Positions 6,210 to 14,173 of a stretch of 17,151 bases of DNA are shown piece by piece. Position 1 is the stretch's first letter. Every line of letters begins with the position of its first letter. The position numbers and the translations under genes are program-made. Below the pieces are notes generated by a model. That model had not been told where the DNA came from. It made no database searches and was given only the letters and a program-made list of their open reading frames with translations. Source of the stretch: Verrucomicrobiota bacterium. Lineage in GTDB: Bacteria > Verrucomicrobiota > Verrucomicrobiia > Limisphaerales > UBA1100. The stretch lies in assembly GCA_028872685.1 (NCBI GenBank), contig JAPKEI010000015.1:1-17151 (forward strand). Reading direction: 5' to 3'.

Positions 6210-7511
6210 ATGCAACGTGTATTATTTTTCCTCACCATTTTCCTTCCGCTGATTGCCGCTGCCAAACCACCCAACATTGTGTTCATCCTTTCCGATGACC
6301 AAACTTGGACCGATTACAGCTTCATGGGGCATAAAACTATCGAGACACCACACATTGACCGTCTTGCCTCACAAAGCCTCACATTTACCCATGGCTACGT
6401 TCCGAGCAGCCTGTGCTGCCCATCACTAGCCACAATTATTACCGGGCTTTACCCCCACCAAAGCAAAATCACTGGCAATGAGCCGCCCATTCCACCACAA
6501 GGCAAACGATCACCGGAATATGCCAAGAGGTTTCAGGAACAGGTTTCGCTAATTGATAAGGTTCCCTCTTTGCCACGAATCCTGAAAGAGAAGGGATACG
6601 TCAGCCATCAGAGCGGCAAATGGTGGCAGGGGAATTACAAGCGCGGCGGCTTCACCCACGGTATGACTCATGGTGATCCCAAGCGAGGCGGGCGACACGG
6701 TGATGTCGGCCTAAAGATTGGCCGGGAAGGTTTGAAGCCTATCTACAATTTCATTGATGAAGCAGGCGAAAAACCGTTTTTCATTTGGTATGCCCCGTTC
6801 CTGCCACACACCCCGCACACCCCACCCAAACGGTTGTTCGAAAAATATGCCGCCAAAGTGGATTCACCGCACATAGCACGCTACTACGCGATGGTGGAAT
6901 GGTTCGATGAAACCGTTGGTGAGCTTGTCGGTCATATCGACAAGAAGGGACTCGGCAAGGATACGATTATTATTTATGTCACCGACAATGGCTGGATTCA
7001 GAGCCCCGAGCGGCGCGGCTATGACCTCAAGAGCAAGCGTAGCCAATACGACGGCGGCACCCGCACGCCCATCATGGTACGATGGCCAGGCACTGTGAAG
7101 CCGGCCGTGTCTGCCACACCCGTTTCCAGTATTGATATGGTGCCCACCGTGCTGCACGCGCTCGACATGAAGCCTACCACCGCCATGCGTGGTCTGAATC
7201 TACTGGACGCCAAAGCCGTTGAGGCACGCAAGTTCCTGTACGGCGAAATTTTTCTGCACAACGCCGTGGATACGCATAACCCGGCCAAGAATCTCACCTA
7301 CCGGTGGGGAATTCAGGATGGCTGGAAACTTATTCTACCGCATAAAGAGAATGTTGTGACGCGAGCAGGAAAAGGATCCAAGGGAACCGGTGAGATCGAG
7401 TTGTATCATTTGGCCAAGGATCCCTTTGAGGCGAAAAACTTGGCCAGTGTGAATGCCCAAAAAGTTTCTGAACTGCGAAAGCTGATCGATGACACTTGGG
7501 ATGTAAAATAG
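6210..7511 (+). CDS. Secreted sulfatase (S1 family) with C-C-P-S-L active site
   Basis: 433 residues. The ATG at 6210 gives a signal peptide (M-Q-R-V-L-F-F-L-T-I-F-L-P-L, cleavage near A-A-A-K); the frame opens earlier at 6171 but without one. Sulfatase features in order: N-I-V-F-I-L-S-D-D-Q (22-31, metal-binding Asp pair), the active-site segment S-L-C-C-P-S-L-A-T (67-75), S-G-K-W (135-138), L-P-H-T-P-H (199-204), V-T-D-N-G-W (257-262, metal ligands), and Y-D-G-G-T-R-T-P-I-M-V-R-W-P-G. Cys69 is the residue expected to become formylglycine. The usual C-x-P-x-R arginine is Leu73; C-x-P-S-L-A-T variants are, as I recall, common among Planctomycetota/Verrucomicrobiota sulfatases. The substrate is unknown; polysaccharide sulfate esters are likely for this group. 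It stands alone, diverging from the 6S-like RNA and converging with metG. No good Shine-Dalgarno is seen. No formylglycine-generating enzyme gene is in the window. Confidence 0.9.
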   Translation: MQRVLFFLTIFLPLIAAAKPPNIVFILSDDQTWTDYSFMGHKTIETPHIDRLASQSLTFTHGYVPSSLCCPSLATIITGLYPHQSKITGNEPPIPPQGKRSPEYAKRFQEQVSLIDKVPSLPRILKEKGYVSHQSGKWWQGNYKRGGFTHGMTHGDPKRGGRHGDVGLKIGREGLKPIYNFIDEAGEKPFFIWYAPFLPHTPHTPPKRLFEKYAAKVDSPHIARYYAMVEWFDETVGELVGHIDKKGLGKDTIIIYVTDNGWIQSPERRGYDLKSKRSQYDGGTRTPIMVRWPGTVKPAVSATPVSSIDMVPTVLHALDMKPTTAMRGLNLLDAKAVEARKFLYGEIFLHNAVDTHNPAKNLTYRWGIQDGWKLILPHKENVVTRAGKGSKGTGEIELYHLAKDPFEAKNLASVNAQKVSELRKLIDDTWDVK

Positions 7512-7551
7512 GCAGGCTTAACCGTTCAAAGTCTGATAAAACTCGCTCAGA

Positions 7552-9069
7552 TCATTTATCCCGTCGCGGGAAAAGGGCTTCAGGCATATTGATGTTGTGG
7601 CCTGCGCTTAATCCGCCCCAACCCTCCTCGGCTAGGTTTGCCAAATCAGTTGAATGATTCAGCTGCTCCATGATTCGGTGGCTGGTCGTGGGGAGGTAAG
7701 GCTGCAGCCAGATGGCCAGCAACCGACACCCTTCGGCCAGATTGTAAAGCACCTCACCCAATCGCTCGGTCTGTTCAGGGTCTTTGGCCAACTTGAAGGG
7801 GGCGGTTTCGTCAACGTACCGGTTCATTCGTGCGATGAAACTCCAGATGGTCATCAACCCCGCCTGCAGTTCGTTGAATTTCAGCTCGCTCACCAACTTG
7901 TCGCGTGCGGAAATAGCTTCGGCGGCGAGCTCATCGTGTTGCGGTGGTACGATGCCTTCGCGGTATCGAGTGAGCATTGAGAGGGAGCGGTTGACGAGGT
8001 TGCCGAGGCCGTTGGCCAACTCGGCATGATAGCGGTTGGCGAAGCTTTCGTCGGTCCAATTGCCGTCAGGGCCAATAGCGAGTTCGCGCACGACGTAATA
8101 GCGGAAGGCATCTAATCCCCAATCGTCGATGACGGCCACGGGATCGACGACGTTGCCGATGCTTTTGCTCATCTTTTGATTATTCTTTTGCCACCAACCG
8201 TGCACGAGCACTTGTTTGGGTAGGGCGAGGCCGGCGGCTTTGAGCATGATGGGCCAGTAGACGGCGTGGAATTTGAGGATGTCTTTGCCGATGACATGAA
8301 TGTCGGCTGGCCACAAGTCGGCTTCCTCGCCGCGTGCGCGGGGGATGCTGAGGTAATTCGTGAGGGCATCGAACCACACATACGTGACGTAATTCGAATC
8401 GAAGGGCAGGGGGATGCCCCACGTGAGGCGTTCTTTGGGGCGACTGATGCAAAGGTCCTCGAGTGTGTTGTTTTTGAGAAATCCAAGCACCTCGTTGCGG
8501 CGATAATCAGGCGATACAAATTCCGGATTGGCCTCGATGTGGTCAATGAGCCATTGCTGATGCCGGCCGAGCTTGAAGTAATAATTCTTCTCGCGCAGCT
8601 CCTGCACCTCGCCGTAAAGGGAGGCGAAATTGCCATCAGCGTCGCGGTCTTTGTCGGTGAGAAAACTTTCTTGTTTGGCGGAATAAAAACCGACGTACTC
8701 ATCCTCGTAAAATTCGCCCGCATCATAGAGCTGTTGAAGAACCTCGCAGACGACCTCTTGATGGCGGGCATCGGTGGTACGGACGAAGTCGTTGTTGGAG
8801 ATGCCCAGTTTTTTAACAAACGACTGCCAGTCGCCGGCCAGTTCGTCGGTGTATGTTTGTGCATCCTTACCAGCGGCTTCGGCGGCTTGTTGCACTTTCT
8901 GGCCGTGCTCATCGAGTCCGGTGAGAAAAAACGCCTCTTCGCCCAAGCAACGACGCGCGCGGGTGATCACGTCGGCGATGACCTTCTCGTATGCATGCCC
9001 GAGGTGCGGCTGGCCGTTCACATAATCGATGGCCGTGGTGATGTAGAACTGTTTACTCAAGGGCGGCAA
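7552..9069 (-). CDS. metG: Methionyl-tRNA synthetase, short zinc-less form
   Basis: 505 residues. It charges tRNA-Met with methionine. Class I signatures are the HIGH-type P-H-L-G-H (21-25), G-L-D-E-H-G-Q (51-57), V-W-F-D-A-L-T-N-Y (231-239) and Q-K-M-S-K-S (298-303), followed by the helical anticodon-binding domain. The connective region reads Y-V-G-F-Y-S-A-K-Q-E-S-F, where zinc-type enzymes have Y-x-G-W-Y-C-x-x-C; no knuckle cysteines remain. The protein ends without the C-terminal Trbp111/EMAP-like tRNA-binding domain. There is no ATG: the in-frame stop upstream leaves only TTG at 9069 or TTG at 9060 (M-S-K-Q-F-Y-I-T-T-A, equally natural). No Shine-Dalgarno is visible. A TAAAAT at 9113-9108 could be its -10, but a well-spaced -35 is lacking. 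The stop is 40 nt from the convergent sulfatase stop. Confidence 0.95.
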   Translation of the reverse strand: MPPLSKQFYITTAIDYVNGQPHLGHAYEKVIADVITRARRCLGEEAFFLTGLDEHGQKVQQAAEAAGKDAQTYTDELAGDWQSFVKKLGISNNDFVRTTDARHQEVVCEVLQQLYDAGEFYEDEYVGFYSAKQESFLTDKDRDADGNFASLYGEVQELREKNYYFKLGRHQQWLIDHIEANPEFVSPDYRRNEVLGFLKNNTLEDLCISRPKERLTWGIPLPFDSNYVTYVWFDALTNYLSIPRARGEEADLWPADIHVIGKDILKFHAVYWPIMLKAAGLALPKQVLVHGWWQKNNQKMSKSIGNVVDPVAVIDDWGLDAFRYYVVRELAIGPDGNWTDESFANRYHAELANGLGNLVNRSLSMLTRYREGIVPPQHDELAAEAISARDKLVSELKFNELQAGLMTIWSFIARMNRYVDETAPFKLAKDPEQTERLGEVLYNLAEGCRLLAIWLQPYLPTTSHRIMEQLNHSTDLANLAEEGWGGLSAGHNINMPEALFPRRDK

Positions 9070-9137
9070 GTTGTAGCGAAGGGTAGGGCAACAGGCAAGA
9101 CAGCACTATTTTATCGCTATTTGCCTATGAATTTGGC

Positions 9138-9142
9138 AAGGA
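9138..9142 (+). promoter_or_regulatory. Ribosome binding site AAGGA deciding the start at 9149
   Basis: AAGGA lies 6 nt before the ATG at 9149 but directly abuts the in-frame ATG at 9143, which is too close to be used. The start of the secreted protein is therefore set at 9149. Confidence 0.55.
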
Positions 9143-9148
9143 ATGCAG

Positions 9149-11473
9149 ATGCGGCTTTTGAGTTTTTTCCTGGCGATTATTTGGGCGATTAGTCTGCCCA
9201 CTCTTTCTGCTGCTCAGGACAAGCCGAAAAAACCAAAAACTAAGAAGGCCCCCGTCAAGCGCACGAAGTGGGATGAAATGGACATCGGTCCTTTTCAAGC
9301 TTACGGGCTAGAAACCCAACTCAACGGCAAACTCTGGCGGCCCGCGCTCAAAGGTCTCAATATCAAGCTCGGCCCCAATGCCTCTGTTTGTTTCGATACC
9401 GAACGCCTGCGAATGGCCGCAGGTTGGACTGGAGGTTTCCTCAAACTTCCCACTGGCCGCGATGGACTTGAGGGCGTGCCGAAGATTGTGGGTAAGTTGG
9501 CATTCCACACACTAATGACCCCTGGATGGGCCGGACCGAAAGGTGAATGGGTCGAGCCCACTCCACCAATCAAAAAGGGGAACGACTTGTATTCGATGGG
9601 CCCCCTGCCGCGCACATGGGCGAAGTGGCGCGGGCATTACACCCACGGCGATCACGTGGTGCTCTCGTATTCCGTGGGTGCCTCCGGCGTGCTGGAAAGC
9701 CCAGGCTTTGCAAATGGTGTTTTCACGCGGCAATTTGAAATCACCCGCAGCCCTGCAAAAAGCCCGTTGAGTTTGGTGTTATGTGAAGTAGCGGGCGCAG
9801 AAGGCAGAACGGAAGGCAATATGGTCACGCTGGAAAAAGACGGCATGGTGACTGGCGCGGCTGCCATTGGCGCGGGTGTGAAGTTGAAAACCCAAAATGG
9901 CCGCATCATCGCCGAAGTGAAGTCACTCCAGCCGACCAGCCAATTTCTCATTGGAACTTGGAGCGGCCCCAAGGGTGAGATTAGAAAATTGATCCAATTT
10001 TCAACCGCCAAACCGAAGCTTCGCGCGATAGGCGATCTTACCAAAGGCGGCAAACCGAAATGGAATCAACCACTCGCCACGCGCGGGCGACTGGGCCTTA
10101 CGCCAGGCGCGTACGTGGTTGATACGATTACCGTCCCCGAGCAAAACCCGTGGAAGTCATGGATCCGCTGCAGTGGGTTTGATTTTTTTAATGACGGCAC
10201 CACGGCGGCAATGTGCTCGGTGACGGGTGATGTTTGGATTATCAGCGGCATTGACGACGCGTTAAAAGAACTGAAATGGCGCCGCTACGCGACTGGTTTG
10301 TTTCAACCGCTTGGCCTCAAGATTGTTGATGAACAGGTTTATGTTTTGGGCCGCGACCAAATCACTCGCTTTCATGATTTCAACAAAGACGGTGAAGCAG
10401 ATTTTTATGAGAACTTTAACAACGACATTTCCATCAGCAATCATTATCATGAATATTGCCTAAACCTCAGCACTGATCCGGCGGGGAATTTCTATTTCGT
10501 CAAAGGCGGCAACCTTCGCCAAGCAACCGTACCTCATCACGGTTGCCTTGTAAAAGTCACCAAAAACGGCAGCCTGCTTGAAGTTGTCGCCACCGGCCAT
10601 CGCGCGCCAAACGGCATGAGCGTAGGCCCGAAGGGCGAGCTCACTAGTGCCGACAACGAAGGCAATTGGGTCCCCTCTTCACGCATAAACCTTGTTAAAC
10701 CTGGCGGCTTTTACGGCCACGTCTACACCGCTCACCGCAAAGAAGTGCCGAACGACTACGACAAGCCGCTCTTGTGGCTACCCCATCAAGTCGACAATTC
10801 CAGCGGTGGCCAGGCTTGGGTCACCAGCGATAAATGGGGGCCGTTCAAAGGCGATCTACTCCATCTCTCTTATGGGAAGAGCAGTCTTTTCAAAGTGATG
10901 AAAGAGGAAATTAACGGTCAATGGCAGGGCGGCGCGGTACGGTTTCCGCTTCGGTTTGACTCAGGTATCATGCGCGGCCGCTTCAATCCCCGCGACGGCC
11001 AGCTGTATGTCGCCGGTCTTCGCGTCTGGCAAAGCAATGGCGCGCGCTTCGGCGCATTCCACCGCGTGCGCTATACCGGCAAGCCGGTTCACATGCCCAC
11101 TGATATTAAAGTGCAAAAAAACGGCTTGGCGGTGACGTTCACTAATCCACTCGATGCGGTGTCCGCGGTGGATGACCAAAACTGGGCCATCGACCAGTGG
11201 AATTATCAGTGGACAAAAAATTACGGTTCAAAAATGTATTCCAGCAAAGACCCATCGAAAGTGGTGGGTGATAAAAAACAAGGTGAATTTGGAGGCGACG
11301 CAGTTGCCATCAAAGGCATCAAGCTTTCCGAGGACAAAAAGACCGTCATAATCGAAGTGGACGGATTGAAGCCCGTCATGCAGTCGCGGATTCGCTTTAA
11401 TATCAAAGCCGCGGACGGGGCGGTGCTTAAGCAGGAGATTTTTCACACCATCAACCGCGTCCCCGCAAAGTGA
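9149..11473 (+). CDS. Large secreted DUF6797-like / sorbosone-dehydrogenase-like propeller protein
   Basis: 774 residues. M-R-L-L-S-F-F-L-A-I-I-W-A-I is a signal peptide, cut near S-A-A-Q; a basic K-P-K-K-P-K stretch follows. Residues about 40-330 are a beta-rich N-terminal region (W-D-E-M-D-I-G-P-F, A-G-W-T-G-G-F-L) of the kind I associate with DUF6797 proteins of Verrucomicrobiota and Planctomycetota. Residues about 335-700 look like a beta-propeller of the glucose/sorbosone dehydrogenase type (D-V-W-I-I-S-G-I, P-L-G-L-K-I-V-D, R-A-P-N-G-M-S-V-G-P). An EF-hand-like loop D-F-N-K-D-G-E-A-D (410-418) may bind calcium. The tail is beta-sandwich-like. Many relatives carry a C-terminal cytochrome c; no C-x-x-C-H is seen here, so an electron acceptor is unclear. 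The stop overlaps the alaS start (TGATG), so the two are co-transcribed. Domain naming is from recall. Confidence 0.75.
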   Translation: MRLLSFFLAIIWAISLPTLSAAQDKPKKPKTKKAPVKRTKWDEMDIGPFQAYGLETQLNGKLWRPALKGLNIKLGPNASVCFDTERLRMAAGWTGGFLKLPTGRDGLEGVPKIVGKLAFHTLMTPGWAGPKGEWVEPTPPIKKGNDLYSMGPLPRTWAKWRGHYTHGDHVVLSYSVGASGVLESPGFANGVFTRQFEITRSPAKSPLSLVLCEVAGAEGRTEGNMVTLEKDGMVTGAAAIGAGVKLKTQNGRIIAEVKSLQPTSQFLIGTWSGPKGEIRKLIQFSTAKPKLRAIGDLTKGGKPKWNQPLATRGRLGLTPGAYVVDTITVPEQNPWKSWIRCSGFDFFNDGTTAAMCSVTGDVWIISGIDDALKELKWRRYATGLFQPLGLKIVDEQVYVLGRDQITRFHDFNKDGEADFYENFNNDISISNHYHEYCLNLSTDPAGNFYFVKGGNLRQATVPHHGCLVKVTKNGSLLEVVATGHRAPNGMSVGPKGELTSADNEGNWVPSSRINLVKPGGFYGHVYTAHRKEVPNDYDKPLLWLPHQVDNSSGGQAWVTSDKWGPFKGDLLHLSYGKSSLFKVMKEEINGQWQGGAVRFPLRFDSGIMRGRFNPRDGQLYVAGLRVWQSNGARFGAFHRVRYTGKPVHMPTDIKVQKNGLAVTFTNPLDAVSAVDDQNWAIDQWNYQWTKNYGSKMYSSKDPSKVVGDKKQGEFGGDAVAIKGIKLSEDKKTVIIEVDGLKPVMQSRIRFNIKAADGAVLKQEIFHTINRVPAK

Positions 11474-14172
11474 TGAGTGAGCCCACCCCACGCACCGGCC
11501 GGCAAATTCGGCAGGACTTTTTGGATTTCTTTGAGGCCAAGCAGCACGCCATTGTGCCTTCCGCTAGCCTCATGCCCGATACGCCGAACTTACTTTTTAC
11601 CAATGCGGGCATGAACCAGTTCGTGCCCATTTTTCTTGGTGAAGAAAAATGCCCTTACACCTTCGGGCGTGCCGCCGACACCCAGAAATGCATTCGCGCC
11701 GGGGGGAAGCACAATGATCTCGATGACGTGGGACTCGACACATACCACCACACTTTTTTTGAGATGCTCGGCAACTGGTCCTTTGGTGATTATTTTAAAA
11801 AGGAGGCAATCCAATGGTCATGGGAATTACTGACTGAAGTATGGGGGTTCCCTAAGAACCGACTATATGCAACCGTTTACAGGCCCACTGAAGGTGATCC
11901 GGGCGAATTTGATCAGGAGGCTCACGATTACTGGGCTGAAATTTTCACCGCCGCCGACCTTGATCCCGCCGTGCATATTGTGAACGGCAACAAGAAAGAT
12001 AATTTTTGGATGATGGGCGACACCGGCCCGTGCGGTCCGTGCAGTGAATTGCATATCGACCTTACCCCCGATGGCGACACCAAAGGCAATCTCGTCAACG
12101 CCGATAGCGGACAGTGCATCGAAATTTGGAACCTCGTGTTCATTCAATACAATGCCAATTCGGACGGCACTTTCCCACCACTTGCTTCCCAGCACGTCGA
12201 TACCGGAATGGGCTTCGAGCGCGTCGCTGCCATCATCCAAACCACCAAGAACTTTGCCGATTTCAGCAAGCCTGTTTCCAATTATGATACCGATGTTTTC
12301 AGCCCTATTTTCGCTGAACTCGAGAGACTCAGCGGACACGAATACACCGCCACCCTCCCGGGAACAGAGCAAACGGGACAGGCAAAGATCGACATCGCAT
12401 TCCGAGTCATTGGTGACCACATTCGTACGCTCAGCTTCTCCATCGCCGACGGCATTCTTCCCGGCAACAACGATCGCAATTATGTCCTGCGCCGCATCCT
12501 TCGTCGTGCTGTTCGCTATGGCCGAACGCTGGGGTTTCAAAAACCATTTTTTCACAAACTCGTAGATGTGCTCGTAGATTCCATGGGCGATGTGTTTCCG
12601 GAACTCAAGGCTCGCCGCGAGATCATTCAACAGACCATTTACTCTGAAGAAGAATCCTTTAATAAAACTCTCGATCGCGGCATCGAGCTGTTTCGCGAAG
12701 AAGCTGGGAAGCCCGGTGAAAAAATAAAACTCACCGGCGAATTCGCATTCAAACTGTATGATACCTACGGCTTCCCGCTGGATCTCACTGAACTAATGGC
12801 CCGTGAGGCCGGGCTCAGTGTGGACACGGGTGGGTTCGACGCATTAATGGAGCAACAGCGCGAGAGAGCACGATCTTCGCAAAAAAAAGAAATCATCAAT
12901 GTGAGTAGCATTACATCGGACGCGTGCACTGAATTTGTCGGCTTTGATAAACTCAGTGCCACCGCAAAGGTGCTCGAAGTGGTCGAGGAAACAAAACGCG
13001 TCGGCATTGTGCTGGATCAGTCACCGTTTTATGCCGAGATGGGTGGCCAAGTTGGAGACACCGGCACGATTGCTGCCGGTGACCAGACTTGGCCTATCAC
13101 CGGAACACAAAAATTTGGTGATGCTTTTTTGCATTTCATAAAGGGCGAAAACGCGCCGGAGCAGGGAAGTGCTGTGCAGTTACAAGTCGATACCGACCGC
13201 CGCGCCGCCATTCAGAGGCATCACACCGTCACCCATATTTTCCACTGGGCATTGCACGAGGTTGCTAGCCCCGATGCTTCGCAAAAAGGTTCGTATGTTG
13301 GGCCGGACAAATTGACTTTCGATTTTAACAGCCAAGCGCTTACTCCACGCCAAGTGGCCGACATTGAGCAGCTCGTCAACCAACGCATCGTTGAAAACTG
13401 CGGAGTAAGTTGGACAGAGACACCACACGGCGAAGTCACCAAACGCGGCGACATCCTACAGTTCTTCGGTGACAAATACGGCGACACCGTGCGCGTGGTG
13501 CAAATCGGCGGCGACACTAATGGCCTCAACGGTTTTTCGATGGAGCTATGCGGCGGCACCCATACCCGCGCCACGGGCGAGATCGGTCTCTTCCGTATCA
13601 CCGCAGAATCCGCTATTGCCGCCGGCGTACGCCGTGTGGAAGCTGTGGCCGGACTCGTGGCCGCCGAACAATCACGTGCTGACGTAAACCGAATTTTGGC
13701 TTTGGCCGAATCCCTAAACTCCCCGGTTAAAGATATTGAAAAGAAACTCGAGCAATCATTGGAGCAAGCAAAAATACTCGAGAAGCAATTGAAATCTCTG
13801 CAACAAAGCCGCGCAGCTGACACCGCTAAAGATCTCGTTGGACAGACGGAAACCATTGGTGATGTGCCTTGCATCACCGCTAATCTTGGTGAGTCCGACG
13901 GTAATTACACGCAAGCCGTGGCCGATGCTTTGATGGGGCAATTCGAGGGCGTGGCGGTATTAGGCGCAACCGGCAATGGCAACGTTGTGCTGGTCGCCAA
14001 CGTTTCCGATTCGTTTACAGGAAAAGTCCAGGCCGGCAAGCTCATTCAAACCATTGCCCCTATCGTGGACGGCAAAGGCGGCGGAAAACCTACCCAAGCA
14101 CGCGGAGGCGGGAAAAATGCCGGAAAACTCGATGAAGCATTGGCCGAGGTGAAAACAATTTTGGCGAAATAA
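11473..14172 (+). CDS. alaS: Alanyl-tRNA synthetase
   Basis: 899 residues, close to the usual 875. It charges tRNA-Ala and hydrolyses mischarged Ser/Gly. Class II core motifs are visible (F-T-N-A-G-M-N-Q-F, the C-I-R-A-G-G-K-H-N-D motif-2 region, D-T-G-P-C-G-P-C-S-E-L, G-F-E-R). The editing domain retains its four zinc ligands: H584-x-x-x-H588 (in H-H-T-V-T-H) and C693-G-G-T-H697. A coiled coil follows (about 750-780). The DHHA1-like C-Ala domain ends in a glycine-rich segment (K-G-G-G-K-P-T-Q-A-R-G-G-G-K). The ATG at 11473 overlaps the previous TGA by one base; a GTG one codon earlier is a less likely start. Without a nearby Shine-Dalgarno, translation is presumably coupled to the secreted-protein gene. 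RibBA follows after 1 nt. Confidence 0.97.
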   Translation: MSEPTPRTGRQIRQDFLDFFEAKQHAIVPSASLMPDTPNLLFTNAGMNQFVPIFLGEEKCPYTFGRAADTQKCIRAGGKHNDLDDVGLDTYHHTFFEMLGNWSFGDYFKKEAIQWSWELLTEVWGFPKNRLYATVYRPTEGDPGEFDQEAHDYWAEIFTAADLDPAVHIVNGNKKDNFWMMGDTGPCGPCSELHIDLTPDGDTKGNLVNADSGQCIEIWNLVFIQYNANSDGTFPPLASQHVDTGMGFERVAAIIQTTKNFADFSKPVSNYDTDVFSPIFAELERLSGHEYTATLPGTEQTGQAKIDIAFRVIGDHIRTLSFSIADGILPGNNDRNYVLRRILRRAVRYGRTLGFQKPFFHKLVDVLVDSMGDVFPELKARREIIQQTIYSEEESFNKTLDRGIELFREEAGKPGEKIKLTGEFAFKLYDTYGFPLDLTELMAREAGLSVDTGGFDALMEQQRERARSSQKKEIINVSSITSDACTEFVGFDKLSATAKVLEVVEETKRVGIVLDQSPFYAEMGGQVGDTGTIAAGDQTWPITGTQKFGDAFLHFIKGENAPEQGSAVQLQVDTDRRAAIQRHHTVTHIFHWALHEVASPDASQKGSYVGPDKLTFDFNSQALTPRQVADIEQLVNQRIVENCGVSWTETPHGEVTKRGDILQFFGDKYGDTVRVVQIGGDTNGLNGFSMELCGGTHTRATGEIGLFRITAESAIAAGVRRVEAVAGLVAAEQSRADVNRILALAESLNSPVKDIEKKLEQSLEQAKILEKQLKSLQQSRAADTAKDLVGQTETIGDVPCITANLGESDGNYTQAVADALMGQFEGVAVLGATGNGNVVLVANVSDSFTGKVQAGKLIQTIAPIVDGKGGGKPTQARGGGKNAGKLDEALAEVKTILAK

Positions 14173-14173
14173 G

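Noticed and set aside
7531..7551. Short TCTGA/TCAGA inverted repeat between the convergent sulfatase and metG genes as a two-way terminator
   Set aside because: Only 5 bp with a 10-nt loop and no T-run on either side; too weak to call.
9108..9113. TAAAAT on the minus strand as the -10 of metG
   Set aside because: Good hexamer, but the only decent -35 (TTGCCA, 9139-9134) is 20 nt away, too far for a confident promoter.
8266..9192. 308-residue open frame on the plus strand opposite metG
   Set aside because: It lies almost wholly antisense to a clear methionyl-tRNA synthetase, has no recognisable domain, and is the expected mirror of codon bias in the real gene.
11863..12630. 255-residue open frame on the minus strand opposite alaS
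   Set aside because: Antisense shadow of a well-supported essential gene; no signal, motif or ribosome binding site.
14173..14173. FMN riboswitch before the riboflavin genes
   Set aside because: Only one base separates alaS from ribBA and two separate ribBA from ribH; no room for an aptamer.
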